Assembly (NCBI GenBank): GCA_027924645.1
Contig: BSBN01000763.1
Coordinates: 3,472,001-3,536,000 of the forward strand
DNA: 64,000 nucleotides
Source: Cunninghamia lanceolata
Taxonomy: Eukaryota; Streptophyta; Pinopsida; Cupressales; Cupressaceae
Direction: 5' to 3'
The position numbers and the translations under genes are program-made. Below, one piece after another: positions 23,393-33,813 of this stretch. A model generated the notes under the pieces. That model had not been told where the DNA came from. It worked only from the letters and a program-made list of their open reading frames with translations, and made no database searches. Position 1 is the first letter of the stretch. Every line of letters starts with the position of its first letter.

Positions 23393-23488
23393 CTGTTGCT
23401 ACATCTTCGTCAGTTCATCAGGTGGAATTTTGCTCATCTGCTCCTGTGCCAGCTTCATCAGCTCCGGATCCATCATTCCGTTAAACAT
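23393..23488 (-). pseudogene. OEP61-like TPR protein, exon 1 with a nonsense codon
   Basis: The minus-strand ATG at 23488 opens MFNGMMDPELMKLAQEQMSK, then PPDELTKM, a TAG, QQ and a consensus donor (CAG then GTAAAT at 23392). OEP61, a chloroplast outer-envelope TPR receptor that docks Hsp70, begins with a very similar block in land plants, including the MFNGMMDPEL start and a Q-rich continuation. The TAG lies where the family has Q, so CAG to TAG by a C-to-T change is likely. No second exon with TPR repeats follows within the block, so this is a dead first-exon fragment. Confidence 0.8.
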
Positions 23489-23489
23489 T

Positions 23490-24724
23490 CTGATGATTCA
23501 ATTGGCTCAGGCAGACCAGCTAAATTCAAAATAGGGAAAAAAATTATATAGGGAAAAAATTGACCGCAGAATAATATTCACTGAAAAAAAAGGAAGCTGC
23601 AGCGATGGAGTTACAGAGAATAATTGAAGAAAATTTCCAAGGCAAAATTGCGGTGCAAAAGAATGCAAAATCTAGCCTAAGAATAAATCGTGCCGTATAG
23701 CTTTTTTATTTGCAATGTGCGCACACACTCTCCAGGGTTTCCTCGTGAGGTCAACTGACCACGGCCGCCTTTACCCTAGAAATTGATTCCATTGAAGGAG
23801 TGCCAAGCAAATTGGCCATAATACAAAGCATTGCATACAAAAACAACAAAAAAGTGTGACATAACAGACAAGGAACATAAACAAAAGTTGTTTGCCCTAA
23901 TTCGAAAGACTCGACAAAGAAAGGACCATTTAACATAGCCAAGGTCAACAACATAGTTATCGGAAAAGTTAAAACTATTAATAAAAACTTCAGCTTACTT
24001 GAGATCATAATTTCATCACGCCAGTTGTGATGCTTAGCATATCACCACTTGTACAAAGGACTGCAACACAAAAAAAATGTCTGCAAATTACTACTGGTAT
24101 TAAAGATCAACTACCCTCTGTCAATACAATCCCTTGGTATTCAAAAATTAATGACAAAATCCTTGCATTACAGGTAACCACAACAAGTTATGTTCTTCTC
24201 ATTATACACCTCTCATACAATCCAAAGCAAATTATGCATTTTCCCTTCTCAACTAATTAGTTTCCCCAAAATCACTTTATAGGGATCCCATGTTTGGCTC
24301 GTACTTAAAATGAACCCCAGCATACTTAAGGCCACAATTCATTGAAGCAGTAACAGCGCATAAAAAAATTGCCTTTCCCCTGCAATGTAGAACTTGTGTT
24401 TTGTACTGGGGGTAATTCCTAACCACTTTTAGAGGAAAGTGTATGAATCATCAGTTGGGGAGTTGAATTACCATCTAATCTTCAAATTAGTGTTGTACAG
24501 AAATTTCAATATAAAATATTTTAAGTAATAATGATTTAATAGAGTAGGAAAATACCACTCCCACTGGAGACTCCAAAAATAATAAATTGGCTTCTGATCA
24601 TCAAACCATAGAGAATTGTGAGTGGTGTTTCAGATGTATTAGTGTTAAAAATATTTGCTGTAAGAACTGTTCACATAAACAAGTAATAAATTCAATCCAT
24701 AAGCAAATTATCCTAAAAAAATAC
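23490..24724. other. No gene recognised inside the composite block
   Basis: AT-rich DNA between the OEP61-like and carboxypeptidase-like fragments. A hydrophobic minus-strand frame (23751-24008) shows no family motif. Probably intron or intergenic sequence brought in with the fragments. Confidence 0.45.
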
Positions 24725-24835
24725 CTTTGTTCCATATTGCGAACTCACTGAAAGAAAGCCCGGTTCCGTTGCCATTTACAATGAAAGGTCCAATCTCTTG
24801 TGTTGCTCCATAACCCACAGATGAACACCCTGGAC
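24725..24835 (-). pseudogene. Serine carboxypeptidase-like (SCPL) single exon
   Basis: A 111-nt minus-strand exon is flanked by an acceptor (tctacag) and a donor (aag then gtattt). It reads [18 protein letters not shown], then [17 protein letters not shown]. The [11 protein letters not shown] block precedes the oxyanion and substrate pocket in class II plant serine carboxypeptidases. The family has an intron exactly between the two glycines of NGG-PGCSS, which fits the split codon here. The next exon, with ESPVGVGFSY, and the exons with the catalytic Ser, Asp and His are not present nearby. An isolated exon, hence a fragment. Wild-type enzymes act in the secretory pathway or vacuole as proteases or acyltransferases. 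Confidence 0.8.
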
Positions 24836-25293
24836 CTGTAGAACGAATATCATTGTTACATTACTGAATTACAGCGCACACATAGTAGCAGCTAATACAA
24901 TTATTTACAAAAACTCCATTAATCCATAAGACAAAAGGCCTTTTCTCTTTGAGAGTAGCAGCCTCAAACAACCAATAGTAGTTTTTGAAAAACAGAGCAG
25001 GTTGTTAAAGGAAAAGAGCAATCTGCATGTGGTTTCACTTGCCACGTTTGATCAACAAGTTCGAACAGCAGGCAGCTGGAGGAGCACGCGTCCTACCTGC
25101 AAACCCTCTGCACAATCACACGGTCATTTCATTTCTATGCAACCTAGAATAAAATATTAGGAGTGTAATAATGCTCCAATCAGAAAAGACCTTTGGTTTA
25201 GCTTTAATATTTTCCATGCTGCGTGAAGATCCAAGCAAATTAATCCTCTTCTTGTTAAGTGAAAACAATAGTCCCCCCTTACGGGCAGGGACT

Positions 25294-26850
25294 AATAAAG
25301 ATGATGTTCTGTTGAGAAAATGGCATCCAACCTGCAGATATTTTTAGTAAGGTGTCATAAATCATGGAGCATATGGAACATATGGAACAAAAATGTTGCA
25401 CTCATGGTGAGAGAGATTCTCAATCTACACATAGAAAACAAGCGTCATTGAAAACAACCTTTTTTATGCTGATCGATTGCCCAATTCCAAATAAAGTCTA
25501 TTCCATCCAGACAAACCTCCCCCAGATCTTATCTCTGCCGAGCATAATTTCACAGCTTTACTAATTCTTTGACGGCCGCGCCATGGAGCAACGCTTCTCT
25601 GTAAGTCCATTTTCTTATATATACCCTAATTCTATTAGGGTTTTAAATTTTCAATGAGCTCTGATGTTGAGTATTTGACAGTGTTATGATCAACGGATTG
25701 GAAGTTTTAGAGTATATAAACGTTTGTCGAATGCTCATTTGTAAATCCAGTGGCAGGCATCGACATAATTTGTTATCAGACGACGACTTTATTTATTTAC
25801 ACCTCGCCGGAGAAGCAATTGTACTCATTTGAGAACGTAGAGGAACCCCTCTGTTCCTCAAATGATGTCGTTGCCTCACTTTGGGCCAAGAAAACCCCGC
25901 AGCAAGGGGAACCCTGCACTGATTCCTTTCTTCAGCCGAAACAAACCATATCTATGATTGCAGGGGGGAAAAGTGGAGGCGAAGAAATGCTCAGATCTGT
26001 TATGTATGGTAAGAGAAACAGTGCATTTGTGGAATGGAATGGCAGCCCTCGTCTGTCTTGTCTGCAACCCCAGAAATCCCAATCCTTACACAAACGGTGC
26101 ATACGTTTTTTGAGATGCATAAACGATCACAGAATCAGTCCATTACATGACATCCATGGTGGAAGAAGACGTGTTAACCATGATTATGACAAGCTTGCCA
26201 TTCACCATGTGGAGATGGAGCAGATGTTTTCTGCTCTGCGTGGCTTGTGATTATGACAAGCGTGCCCATAAATCCAAAGGTACATTCTTCATCAAATTTA
26301 TGTGTTTCTTTGGATTCTGTGTTTAAGCTTATTATTAAGGGTATGATGGATTAACGGATGCTGATTTTTGTACAGAAGGGCAGAGCTCCAGTGCTGTTGC
26401 AGACGATTGATTACGTGGCTCATCTGAAGCAGACGATTGATTGTTGCGAGTAGAACAACTGGAGAGGCGCAATAGAGAACTAGAAGAGTTACTCCATGAA
26501 AAATCACATCATTATTAAGATAATACCTCTCCCGTATTGAATGTTACCATATATAGATTTTTCTAATTCTCAACATAATTGATCCAAATGTAGTATTTTC
26601 AATAGGAAATAAATTGCTAAGATTTCTTAATTTGTTTTTACTTAAAACCCTGGTAATTATATGTATTATGTAATGTAGAGGCACAGTGAGCTCATCAGAG
26701 AAACATATTGAATGGCAATGGAAACATCCTAATGCTGCTACTCTATTAGATAGTATGTGCGTGGCTTCAGCACAGCTCAAACCTGTAAGTGACTATAAAC
26801 ATAATAGATTATGGAGTGTGATTTTAAATGTAAATTAAAAAGTTTTAGAT
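25294..26850 (+). repeat. Segmental duplication, copy 2, right part
   Basis: The homology to copy 1 resumes at aataaagatgatgttctg and continues through the exon 1 and 2 blocks and the DSMCVASAQ exon. Copy 2 keeps 25800-26727, which copy 1 lacks. Copy 1 keeps about 95 bp (2340-2430) that copy 2 lacks. Each copy has therefore lost something different since the duplication. Confidence 0.75.
25583..26787 (+). pseudogene. Decayed plant bHLH transcription factor
   Basis: A 166-codon frame (25750-26250) ends with HDYDKLAIHHVEMEQMFSAL and then RGL. This resembles the basic region and helix 1 of the plant bHLH118/162-like group, but the ERQRRQ part is eroded to VEMEQ. After a stop and a change of frame, YDKRAHKSKG is followed across a possible intron by KGRAPVLLQTIDYVAHLKQT (helix 2, about 26378-26437). 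A further frame change gives VEQLERRNRELEELLHEKS, a heptad-like extension. A later block with an acceptor, SSSEKHIEWQWKHPNAATLL then DSMCVASAQLKP (about 26680-26787), may be its C-terminal exon. Upstream, MEQRFS (25583-25600, then GTAAGT) and CYDQRIGSFRVYKRL (25682-25740) are conserved in the other copy. The frameshifts and lost basic residues argue against function. Confidence 0.5.
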
Positions 26851-27085
26851 CGTGGAGTGTGATTTGAAATGCGGACTCAAAAATATTTATAGAGTTATTA
26901 TAGAAATTCTTTTATTCATTTTATACTCTCAATATTTATAAGTGCAAAAGATAGATGATTTGAAATATAGATTCAAAAACATTAAATCATAGAGTGTGAT
27001 TTGAAATGCTAATTCAAAAGCATTTATATATAGTTATTACTGAAACTCTTTTATTCATTGTATACTCTGAATATTTACAAGAGTT
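26848..27085. repeat. Imperfect tandem repeat, about 138-bp period
   Basis: atagagtgtgatttgaaatg-type units occur at about 26853 and 26991. Each is followed by ttcaaaa-gcatttatat and cttttattcatt-ta-actct. A third partial unit starts near 26812 and a related phrase occurs at 2577 in copy 1 of the segmental duplication. Confidence 0.65.
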
Positions 27086-27616
27086 TAGTTCTAATTTTTT
27101 CAATACTCTTCCATTTCGTTTCCCTTCTCCTCTGCAACTAGCCATGCTCATTCTCAGTGGCAAGTAACAAAATCTCAGGGCTTTATCACAGTGCCCTTCA
27201 CCAAGCCTATATGCACTACTGGTTTCTTTTGCTTTTGCTTGGTTAGAGTACATAGCAAATCTTGTCTCAACATTTTAATAACTTGGAATCAGTTTATCTA
27301 GAGGAAGATATTGAATCAGCTTGTGTTTTTTTTTCCTTCCACCTACTGGTAGTTTCAAGCTTTAGCTGAAGGGATTATCAGTCACCTAATTTCAATTTTT
27401 TAAAATTGGAAAAAAATGTTTGGGTTGTTCCATCAATAGTCCAAAATTTTCACTGTTGGAAAATGACTTCAATTATTGATCCAACATTTTCCAATTTCAA
27501 AAGGTTGCAAATTAAAGTGATTTATACATAAATTTAGCTATGGCCATCCCACATAGGTTACCATAAATGAGAAGATTGGACAAAAAGTAAGAAAAAACTA
27601 TGCAACATAGAAGAGG

Positions 27617-27733
27617 CTCTATTTTAACATCATCCACTTCAATGGTCAAACAGTCAATAGCAATTTTACTCCTCATCCACAACAAAAAGTGGTAGATATT
27701 TGTCCTATTTTTATTGGTCAAAATTGACTTGAA
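27617..27733. mobile_element. MITE family 1, reverse orientation, one end lost
   Basis: The sequence matches the reverse complement of 27748-27893 from its right terminus (ctctattttaacatcatcc) to within about 30 bp of the other end. It lies head-on next to the complete copy, 14 bp away, so the pair makes a large imperfect inverted repeat. Confidence 0.65.
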
Positions 27734-27747
27734 CATGACAAAAAGAC

Positions 27748-27893
27748 TATTCTTAAACATCTTCTACTTCAATAGTCAAATGCCAATTTTGGCCAGTAAA
27801 AATAGAATAAATATTTACCACTTTTTGGTGTGGATGAGATGTAAAAATGCTATTGATTGTTTGACCATTAAAGTGGATGATGTTTAAGTAGAG
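27748..27893. mobile_element. MITE family 1, complete, 146 bp
   Basis: It starts CTATTCTTAAACATC and ends GATGTTTAAGTAGAG, imperfect inverted repeats. The interior is colinear with the element at 1686-1832 (taccactttt, tgaggtgtaaa and ttgaccattaaa are shared). No coding capacity. Confidence 0.7.
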
Positions 27894-29679
27894 TGTGACA
27901 AAAAAATTACCTACAAGAAATGTGTATATGTATATATAACTAGTATAGATACATGTATATATAATTAGCATATATATTTTAAATACATCTATCTCAACAA
28001 AGGTTGAAATGTATTTGAGCAATTTTATTATTTAAGAGAATTATTTATTTAAGAATTATTTTATTATATTATATTGTTCACTTGATGTTTATTTGAAAAA
28101 TTATTTTGTTTTTTATGTAAATTTTAATTTTACTTTTGAAAAAGTCATCATTTTTTTTTGATAATTTTTGTTTTGTTTTTATTTAAAAACTTTAGTAATT
28201 CTCTTGCTTTGTTGCTATTGTAAATATTTAAAAATTATGTGGAGATTTCAAAATCGTTCACACCATGGACAATTTGGGAAAAAAATCTATTAAGTTAAAA
28301 AGTACATATGACTAAAAGTGGGTAAGCAATTTTTAACCTTATTAAAGCGATGTAGATTTAATTAAATTATATCGATAATATAATGTAATCAAAATTATAT
28401 TAATCAAGTTAGAATCTAATAAGTAGAAAATGAGATAGAATGGGTTTAATTTTTTATTTGATGTGTCAATATGTGATGATTTATTATAGTAATTAATAAT
28501 TAAAAATTAGATTAAGATTTTTGGTTAGGTATTCAACCATTATAATTTTTATTAGAGATTTGTTTCTAACATGGATTGAGTTATGTCACATGGCTTAGTC
28601 TAAGAGAGAATTGTACACATAGCTTGATCTAGGATAGACTTGTGCCACATGACCTGGTATGGGATGCAAACACATCACACAATCAGTTCCTAATGGAACA
28701 ATGAGCTATTTGTTGCCAATTGCACCTTCTTGGATGTGCTCTTATCTTCTATACTAATTTTGAATACAAACTTGTGTTGACAAGCAAAATAAGATGTGTT
28801 ATAGGTTAGAGGGAAGACAAATGACTTCCTTGCTAGTATTCAAACCTCTTAGGAGTTGTTGAACAAAATCTATTGACATCCCAGATAATTGATGCAATGC
28901 CTAATGATGTTGATCTAATGTTGTAGAATATGTTTTGGATGCTTCCCAATGGTATTCCAATGATACTTAATGACCTAGGATTGTTTATAAATTTGCATGA
29001 TCCTAGACACTCAACATGAGGTATTTGGCACATGAGATGAAGAGGTAATTGTCAAATTTTAAAAAGGCCAATTTAGGAGGTGAGAGATTTGAAATTTGAA
29101 TTCGGTAAGCTATGCCATATAACATGGACTAGTCTAAGGAAAGAGTTATGTTTATGGCTTAGTCCAGACTAGAAATACATACTTAGAGGATCAAACCAAT
29201 CCTAACTAAGTCAATAGATAAAGAGATTCAATTGAAGGGTTGCGAAATAAGGGCCATTTTTGTGCCAAATAAACAAGTTGATCACTACTAGAATATTTTC
29301 ATGATAGTGCCCAAAGTGGTGTAAAAACATGTAAAAGCATAAGGTCTTCACTTTGGTTAAGTGTTACTCTTTTACGATGAGTTGGATGCAAATATTTTGT
29401 TCAAGAGAAACATTTGTATTCTTTCAAAGTTAGTGGCAGTTAGGATTACTTATTTAAGGTCACAACACTTGGAACTTCATCATTGTCACTATCCTTTGTG
29501 TAAGCATCATCCACAAAAATTGCCATGCACTATAGAAACATTTTCCCTAGTACATTGAATACACCTAGATATAAATTGATATGTCATCTATGAAACTCAA
29601 AAATCCATAAAGTAAAGAAAATTTGGTAATTTCATTCATGCTTCACAAAATTTTTAATAATATCTTTGCATTTTTCACC

Positions 29680-29767
29680 AATACATACAAACATATACAT
29701 AATAGATATACATATATGTGTACATAAGTGTGTATAAACATATAAGTATGTATATATGTGTATATAC
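29680..29767. repeat. TA/CA-rich microsatellite-like tract
   Basis: Alternating tacata, tatgtg and tgtata words run for about 85 bp up to the start of the copia LTR. A shorter similar tract lies at 27915-27980. Confidence 0.6.
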
Positions 29768-30385
29768 TATTGGAAACTTGTTGGTGTTGTCATTGATGTC
29801 AACCCTAGTAGGTGGTTCACTTGGTTTCCAAGTGCTTTTGAGAAAATTTGATTGGTCTCCAAGTGCTGTTGAGAAAATTTGAATAAAAATGTGTGTAGTG
29901 TGACAGAGGTGTGCTCAGTGGTATGCTTCACATTTCTTTATAGTTGAAGATATGATTGTGCGGTTTGGAAGTGATGATCAGAGGTGTTCAAAGGTGTTAT
30001 ATCCAGAGTTTCAGGTTCTGGATCGTGCGGCAGTCGAAGATGTGTTTGATAGTGTTTGACTGTGAAGAAGGTTGTCTGGGAGAAATGAGATTGCTTCGCA
30101 TTGAAGTTTCTTGTCTTGCGGATCTGGGAATGTACTTATATTGTCTGTATCTACATTCTCTTAGAGTTTCTGGTGTTGGGTTGCTCCACAAATTCAATTT
30201 CTATATTGATGATCAGTGGTAGTGCATCCTAATGTGCAAAGTGAAGACATACTTTGTTTCAGGTGGTTGTGGCAGTGTTGCAGAAGATTGTGATGATGCT
30301 AGAATATTCTAGAAAGATGTTTGGATGTTGTGGAACACTTCTTTGTGGTCTGCATGATGTTTTTGGTCTTGGAGAAGCATGGATG
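29768..30385 (+). repeat. 5' LTR of copia element B, first part
   Basis: It opens with tattggaaacttgttggtg then ttgtcattgatgtcaac, the same start found in elements A and C (tgttgcaa...tgttgtcattgatgtcaac). It ends at the insertion point of element A. The first bases have drifted from TGTTG to TATTG. Confidence 0.65.
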
Positions 30386-31949
30386 TGTTGAAGGCACAAG
30401 ACAACTAAGAGGGGGGGTGAATTAGTTGTATCAAAAACCTTAAATTCTCTTGAACAAAATCACATTCACATTCACTTACTTTAACCCCTTAATTTGTTAT
30501 GAAGATTAAACATGAAATCCAGAATCAAAACTTAAACACATCAACACCATACACACATGAACACCAGATTTGTACATGGAAAACCTTTAAAGGGAAAAAC
30601 CACAGTCAGTTTTAGCTCACAATATAATGTAGTAACAATACTGAATAACAAAAGAGGCTCACTACCAAAGGGCTCACTGCAAAAAGTCTCACTACCAAAT
30701 GGTGGCTCACTGCCAAGGGGTGGTTTACTGCCAAGAGGGGTGGCTCATTGCCATGAATTGATATAATAGCATCTACCACATGCCTGAGTTCAGTTCCAAT
30801 GAAGTGCAATACATATCACCTTCTTTGCCTCACAACACAAACACTTTCATCTTCCCATCTTCGTACTCTCACACATTACACATGGATTTATTACATTTAT
30901 TTATACCAATCATCAACCTTGGAACATACATCAAGGTTGGTAATAAAAACTACAACCTTTGGAACAATCTCCAAGGTCGGCAAACATACATAATTCAAAA
31001 TAGGTCTGGACCTAAACAAACTTGCAGAGCAAATGAATGAAAGAAGAACACTTCATGGCATAGCTCAGACCAAAAATACATCTTCACACACTTCAACATG
31101 CTTCCACAATCCACAAAGCTCCTCCGCAACAAGTGTAAACAACCAAGTCGGCAAAAACTAGTGTAAACACCAAGAACACTTAGGCACACGATTCCACAAA
31201 TAGAAACATGACTTGTGAACCAAGAACAACACTTCATCTCAATCTAGAGACATCTACAAACAACATAAAATCACTTGGGAGCCAACAAATCTAGCTACAA
31301 CAAGTTTCACTTGAAGGCAACAGATCTCACTTGAAGACAACTTACGAACAACACTGTTAAGTTCTTCTATTCAATAGCTTGCTTTCCAAAGTACCAAATC
31401 ACAAATCCTTTGGAATGAAGATAGATAAGGACATTATAAACATATGTCCAGAACCACATCACCTAAAACTATTCTGTGGAGAAATGTGGAGCAAAATACT
31501 TTCTCCCAGACACCTCTACACAACACCGAAACTCTGTCAAATATAGTCTTCAAACTAGTGAACACAACTTCTACTGCAAGGCGATCCGGACCACCAAATT
31601 CTAGATTTAGCATCTTCAAACACTTCCCTAAAGCATATCCAAATCTCATACTCCAGTCTTCAACATAGAAGAAATGTGGAGCAAAAACTCAAACAGTATC
31701 CTACAAGCCAGAATACTCTGCAACACATTGTTTCCACTTGGAGAACAAATTTTCTCAAAAGCACTTGGAAACTCAACAACATGAATAATATGCTAGCATT
31801 ATAAGCACTCTTTCAAGTCATTCAAAGCACCTTAGCATGACAACTCAATCAAGCAACAATCAGTCAATATCAGAAGACACGGTTGACACCAATGACAACA
31901 CAATCATGTTAACATCAATGACAACACCGATTAGCACATACTTGCAACA
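30386..31949 (-). repeat. 3' LTR of copia element A
   Basis: It is 1,564 bp and colinear with 46134-47690. In element sense it starts TGTTGCAAGTATGTGCTAATC and holds an array of short ggcagtgagcc-like words (30655-30760 on the plus strand). It ends near gggggtgaat...ttgtgccttcaaca. Confidence 0.9.
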
Positions 31950-32198
31950 ATCTCCCCCTTTTTCATTGATGGCAACATATGATGTGAAAAACCATCATGA
32001 CACAAACCTACACTGATCTCATTCTCCCCCTTTCTTTTATACATCTTACTCTCTCTTTGTTTTTCACATGAACTCTCTCCCCCTTTGACATCAATGGTAA
32101 AAGGCGACATACCTTCTTCAACCTTTCTCCCTTTTAATTTGACACTGCACATAATTGCACAACTCTGAACTTCTCTGAATACCTCCCCCTTAGGAGTA
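31950..32198 (-). other. Polypurine tract region of element A (reiterated)
   Basis: In element sense a tract aaaaagggggagattg ends exactly at the 3' LTR. Three similar G-rich tracts lie upstream, at about 32020-32035, 32075-32092 and 32184-32192 on the plus strand (seen as ctccccctt). One sits in the phrase attgatgtcaaagggggaga. The proximal tract is the likely plus-strand primer. Confidence 0.7.
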
Positions 32199-33813
32199 CA
32201 CATCATCCTGTACCAACTCAAGTACTCTTCAAGCCACTACCTGTGCCCCCTGAGAGGTAGCCTCCACGACTAATCTAGAAAAGAAATGACACCTGAAACA
32301 CATTGGACTGATGCACTTCATCATGCATCTAGTTCATTGTAGGAGGGGAAATAACCCATAACTTCTCCCAAAGATACTCAAATGTGTCTTTAGGAAGAGC
32401 CTTGGTGAAAATGTCAACAATCTGATCTTTTGTAGACACATACTCAAGCTTCACTTCTTTCTCTGCAATCTTCTCTCTCAAAAAGTGATACCTAATAGAA
32501 ATATGCTTTGTCCTTGAATGCATCACTAGATTCTTTGAAATGTTGATGGCACTGGTATTATCATAGAAGATAGGAATTGGATCATCATACTCAACTTTGA
32601 TATCCTTTAGAGTTTGTCTCATCCATAGCACTTGTGTACAACATTATGTTGATTCTATGTACTCTGCTTCTGCAGTAGATAAAGACACTGAATCCTACTT
32701 CTTGCTCTGCCATGACATAACTCTATCTCCAAGAAAGAACACACCACCACTTGTACTTATTCTGTCATCTACACATCCAGCCCAATCTGCATTTGTGTAG
32801 GTACTTAGGTTGAAATCATATTCTTAGGATACCACAAACCATGATTTGGAGTGCCCTTCAAATACCTGAATATTCTTTTTACTACCATGACATGTGATTC
32901 TCTAGGATCTGCTTGAAATCTTGCCACAAGATAGACAACATGCATGATATCTAGTCTAGTAGCAGTTAGGTATAATAGTCCTCCAATCATTGATCTATAT
33001 TTGCTCTAATCAGCCTTAGGAGATTCATCATCTTTTCTCATCTTGCAACCAGTTGTCATGGGAGTACAAATTGGTTTAGATTCTTCCATTCCAAACTTCT
33101 TCAACAATTCCTTGACATACTTTGATTGCAAAATGAAAATACCTTAATTCGTCTGATTAATTTGCAGTCTAAGAAAGAAGTTCGCCTCACCACACATTGA
33201 CATCTCAAATTCTTTTTGCATTTCATGTGCAAAGTTCTTACACATGCCTTCATTTCCACCAAAGATTATATCATCTACATAAACCTCAATAATTAGGATT
33301 TGATCTTTACATACCTTCATGTATAGATTACTGTCTATAGACCCTTTACTGAATCCCTACTGCAACAAATACATGTCCAATCTTTCATACCAAGCTCTAG
33401 GAGCTTGCTTCAGTCCATGCAATGCCTTCTTCAATCTGCATACCATGTCTAGTTTGTCTGATAAATAAAATCCATCTGATTGCTCTATATATACTTCCTC
33501 TTCCAACTCACCATTCAATAAAGCATACTTTACATCTATCTGATATAGTTTGAAATCTTTATGTACTGCATAAGCTAGAAACAATCTAATAGCTTCTAGT
33601 CTTGAAACCAGAGCAAAAGTTTCCTCATAGTCTATTATGTCCACTTGTGAGTAGCCTTTGTATACAAGTCTTGCTTTGTTTCTTATCACTTCTCCATTCT
33701 CATTCAATTTATTCCTAAAAACCCACTTTGTTCCTATCACATTCTTATCTTTAGGTCTAGGGACAAGTTTCCAAGTCTTGTTCTTTTTAGTTTGCATCAA
33801 TTCTTCTTCCTAT
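32199..33813 (-). pseudogene. Element A: copia RT and RNase H, tandem copy 1
   Basis: In element sense: [20 protein letters not shown], then [13 protein letters not shown], a [19 protein letters not shown] block and [20 protein letters not shown]. Then VYVDDIIFGG (the YVDD catalytic pair, about 33250-33290), IGGLLYLTATRLDI and RNase H (WMRQTLKDIKVEYDD, then KTKHISIRYHFLREKI-type sequence and DIFTKALPKD). This enzyme copies the element RNA into DNA and degrades the RNA strand. Frameshifts separate the pieces. The unit is repeated at 33814-35423. Confidence 0.88.

Larger units (their letters stand above)
20820..25293 (-). mobile_element. Composite block of host gene fragments (possible transposon with captured exons)
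   Basis: About 4.5 kb, absent from the homologous site in copy 1, holds exon pieces of at least three unrelated plant genes, all reading on the minus strand: GH9/CBM49 (20820-21487), OEP61-like (23393-23488) and a serine carboxypeptidase-like exon (24725-24835). Two further possible fragments lie at 21677-21991 and 22919-23044. Splice sites are kept but each gene is incomplete. Multi-gene capture in one orientation is known from plant Helitrons, less often from Pack-MULEs. The right end reads gggactaa followed by t, preceded by a GC-rich hairpin (25271-25292), as at a Helitron 3' end. However, the genes point the other way and no matching 5' TC end is seen. A 10-bp inverted match (20837-20846 with 25284-25293) exists but has no TSD. 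The class of element is therefore unproven. Confidence 0.45.
26788..29767. other. Intergenic DNA with MITEs and repeats
   Basis: AT-rich; no gene is recognised. It holds a short tandem repeat, two adjacent MITEs and A/T microsatellites, listed separately. Around 28570-28660 and 29110-29170 a phrase like tatgtcacatggcttagtct recurs imperfectly, suggesting an old dispersed repeat. Confidence 0.5.

Noticed and set aside
23751..24008. Hydrophobic 85-codon minus-strand frame that could suggest a membrane protein
   Set aside because: It arises from T-rich sequence on that strand, has no splice or domain support, and lies between gene fragments, probably in intron sequence.
20837..25293. Terminal inverted repeat agtccctgcc / ggcagggact bounding the composite block
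   Set aside because: It is only 10 bp, has no TSD outside, and its left end lies 18 bp inside the point where homology to the duplicate locus ends. Probably chance; kept only as a remark.
25271..25297. Helitron 3' end (hairpin then CTAA followed by T)
   Set aside because: The hairpin and CTAA-T are present, but the captured genes read in the opposite direction and no TC start was found at the other end. Not called as a Helitron.
25364..25564. Plus-strand frame beginning MEHMEHMEQKCC
   Set aside because: The copy-1 counterpart (1964-2152) has a different reading frame and several indels, so the region is non-coding upstream DNA of the duplicated locus.
32597..32800. Frames on the plus strand across elements A and E (for example also 40516-40785 and 44039-44386)
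   Set aside because: These are shadows of gag-pol on the minus strand.
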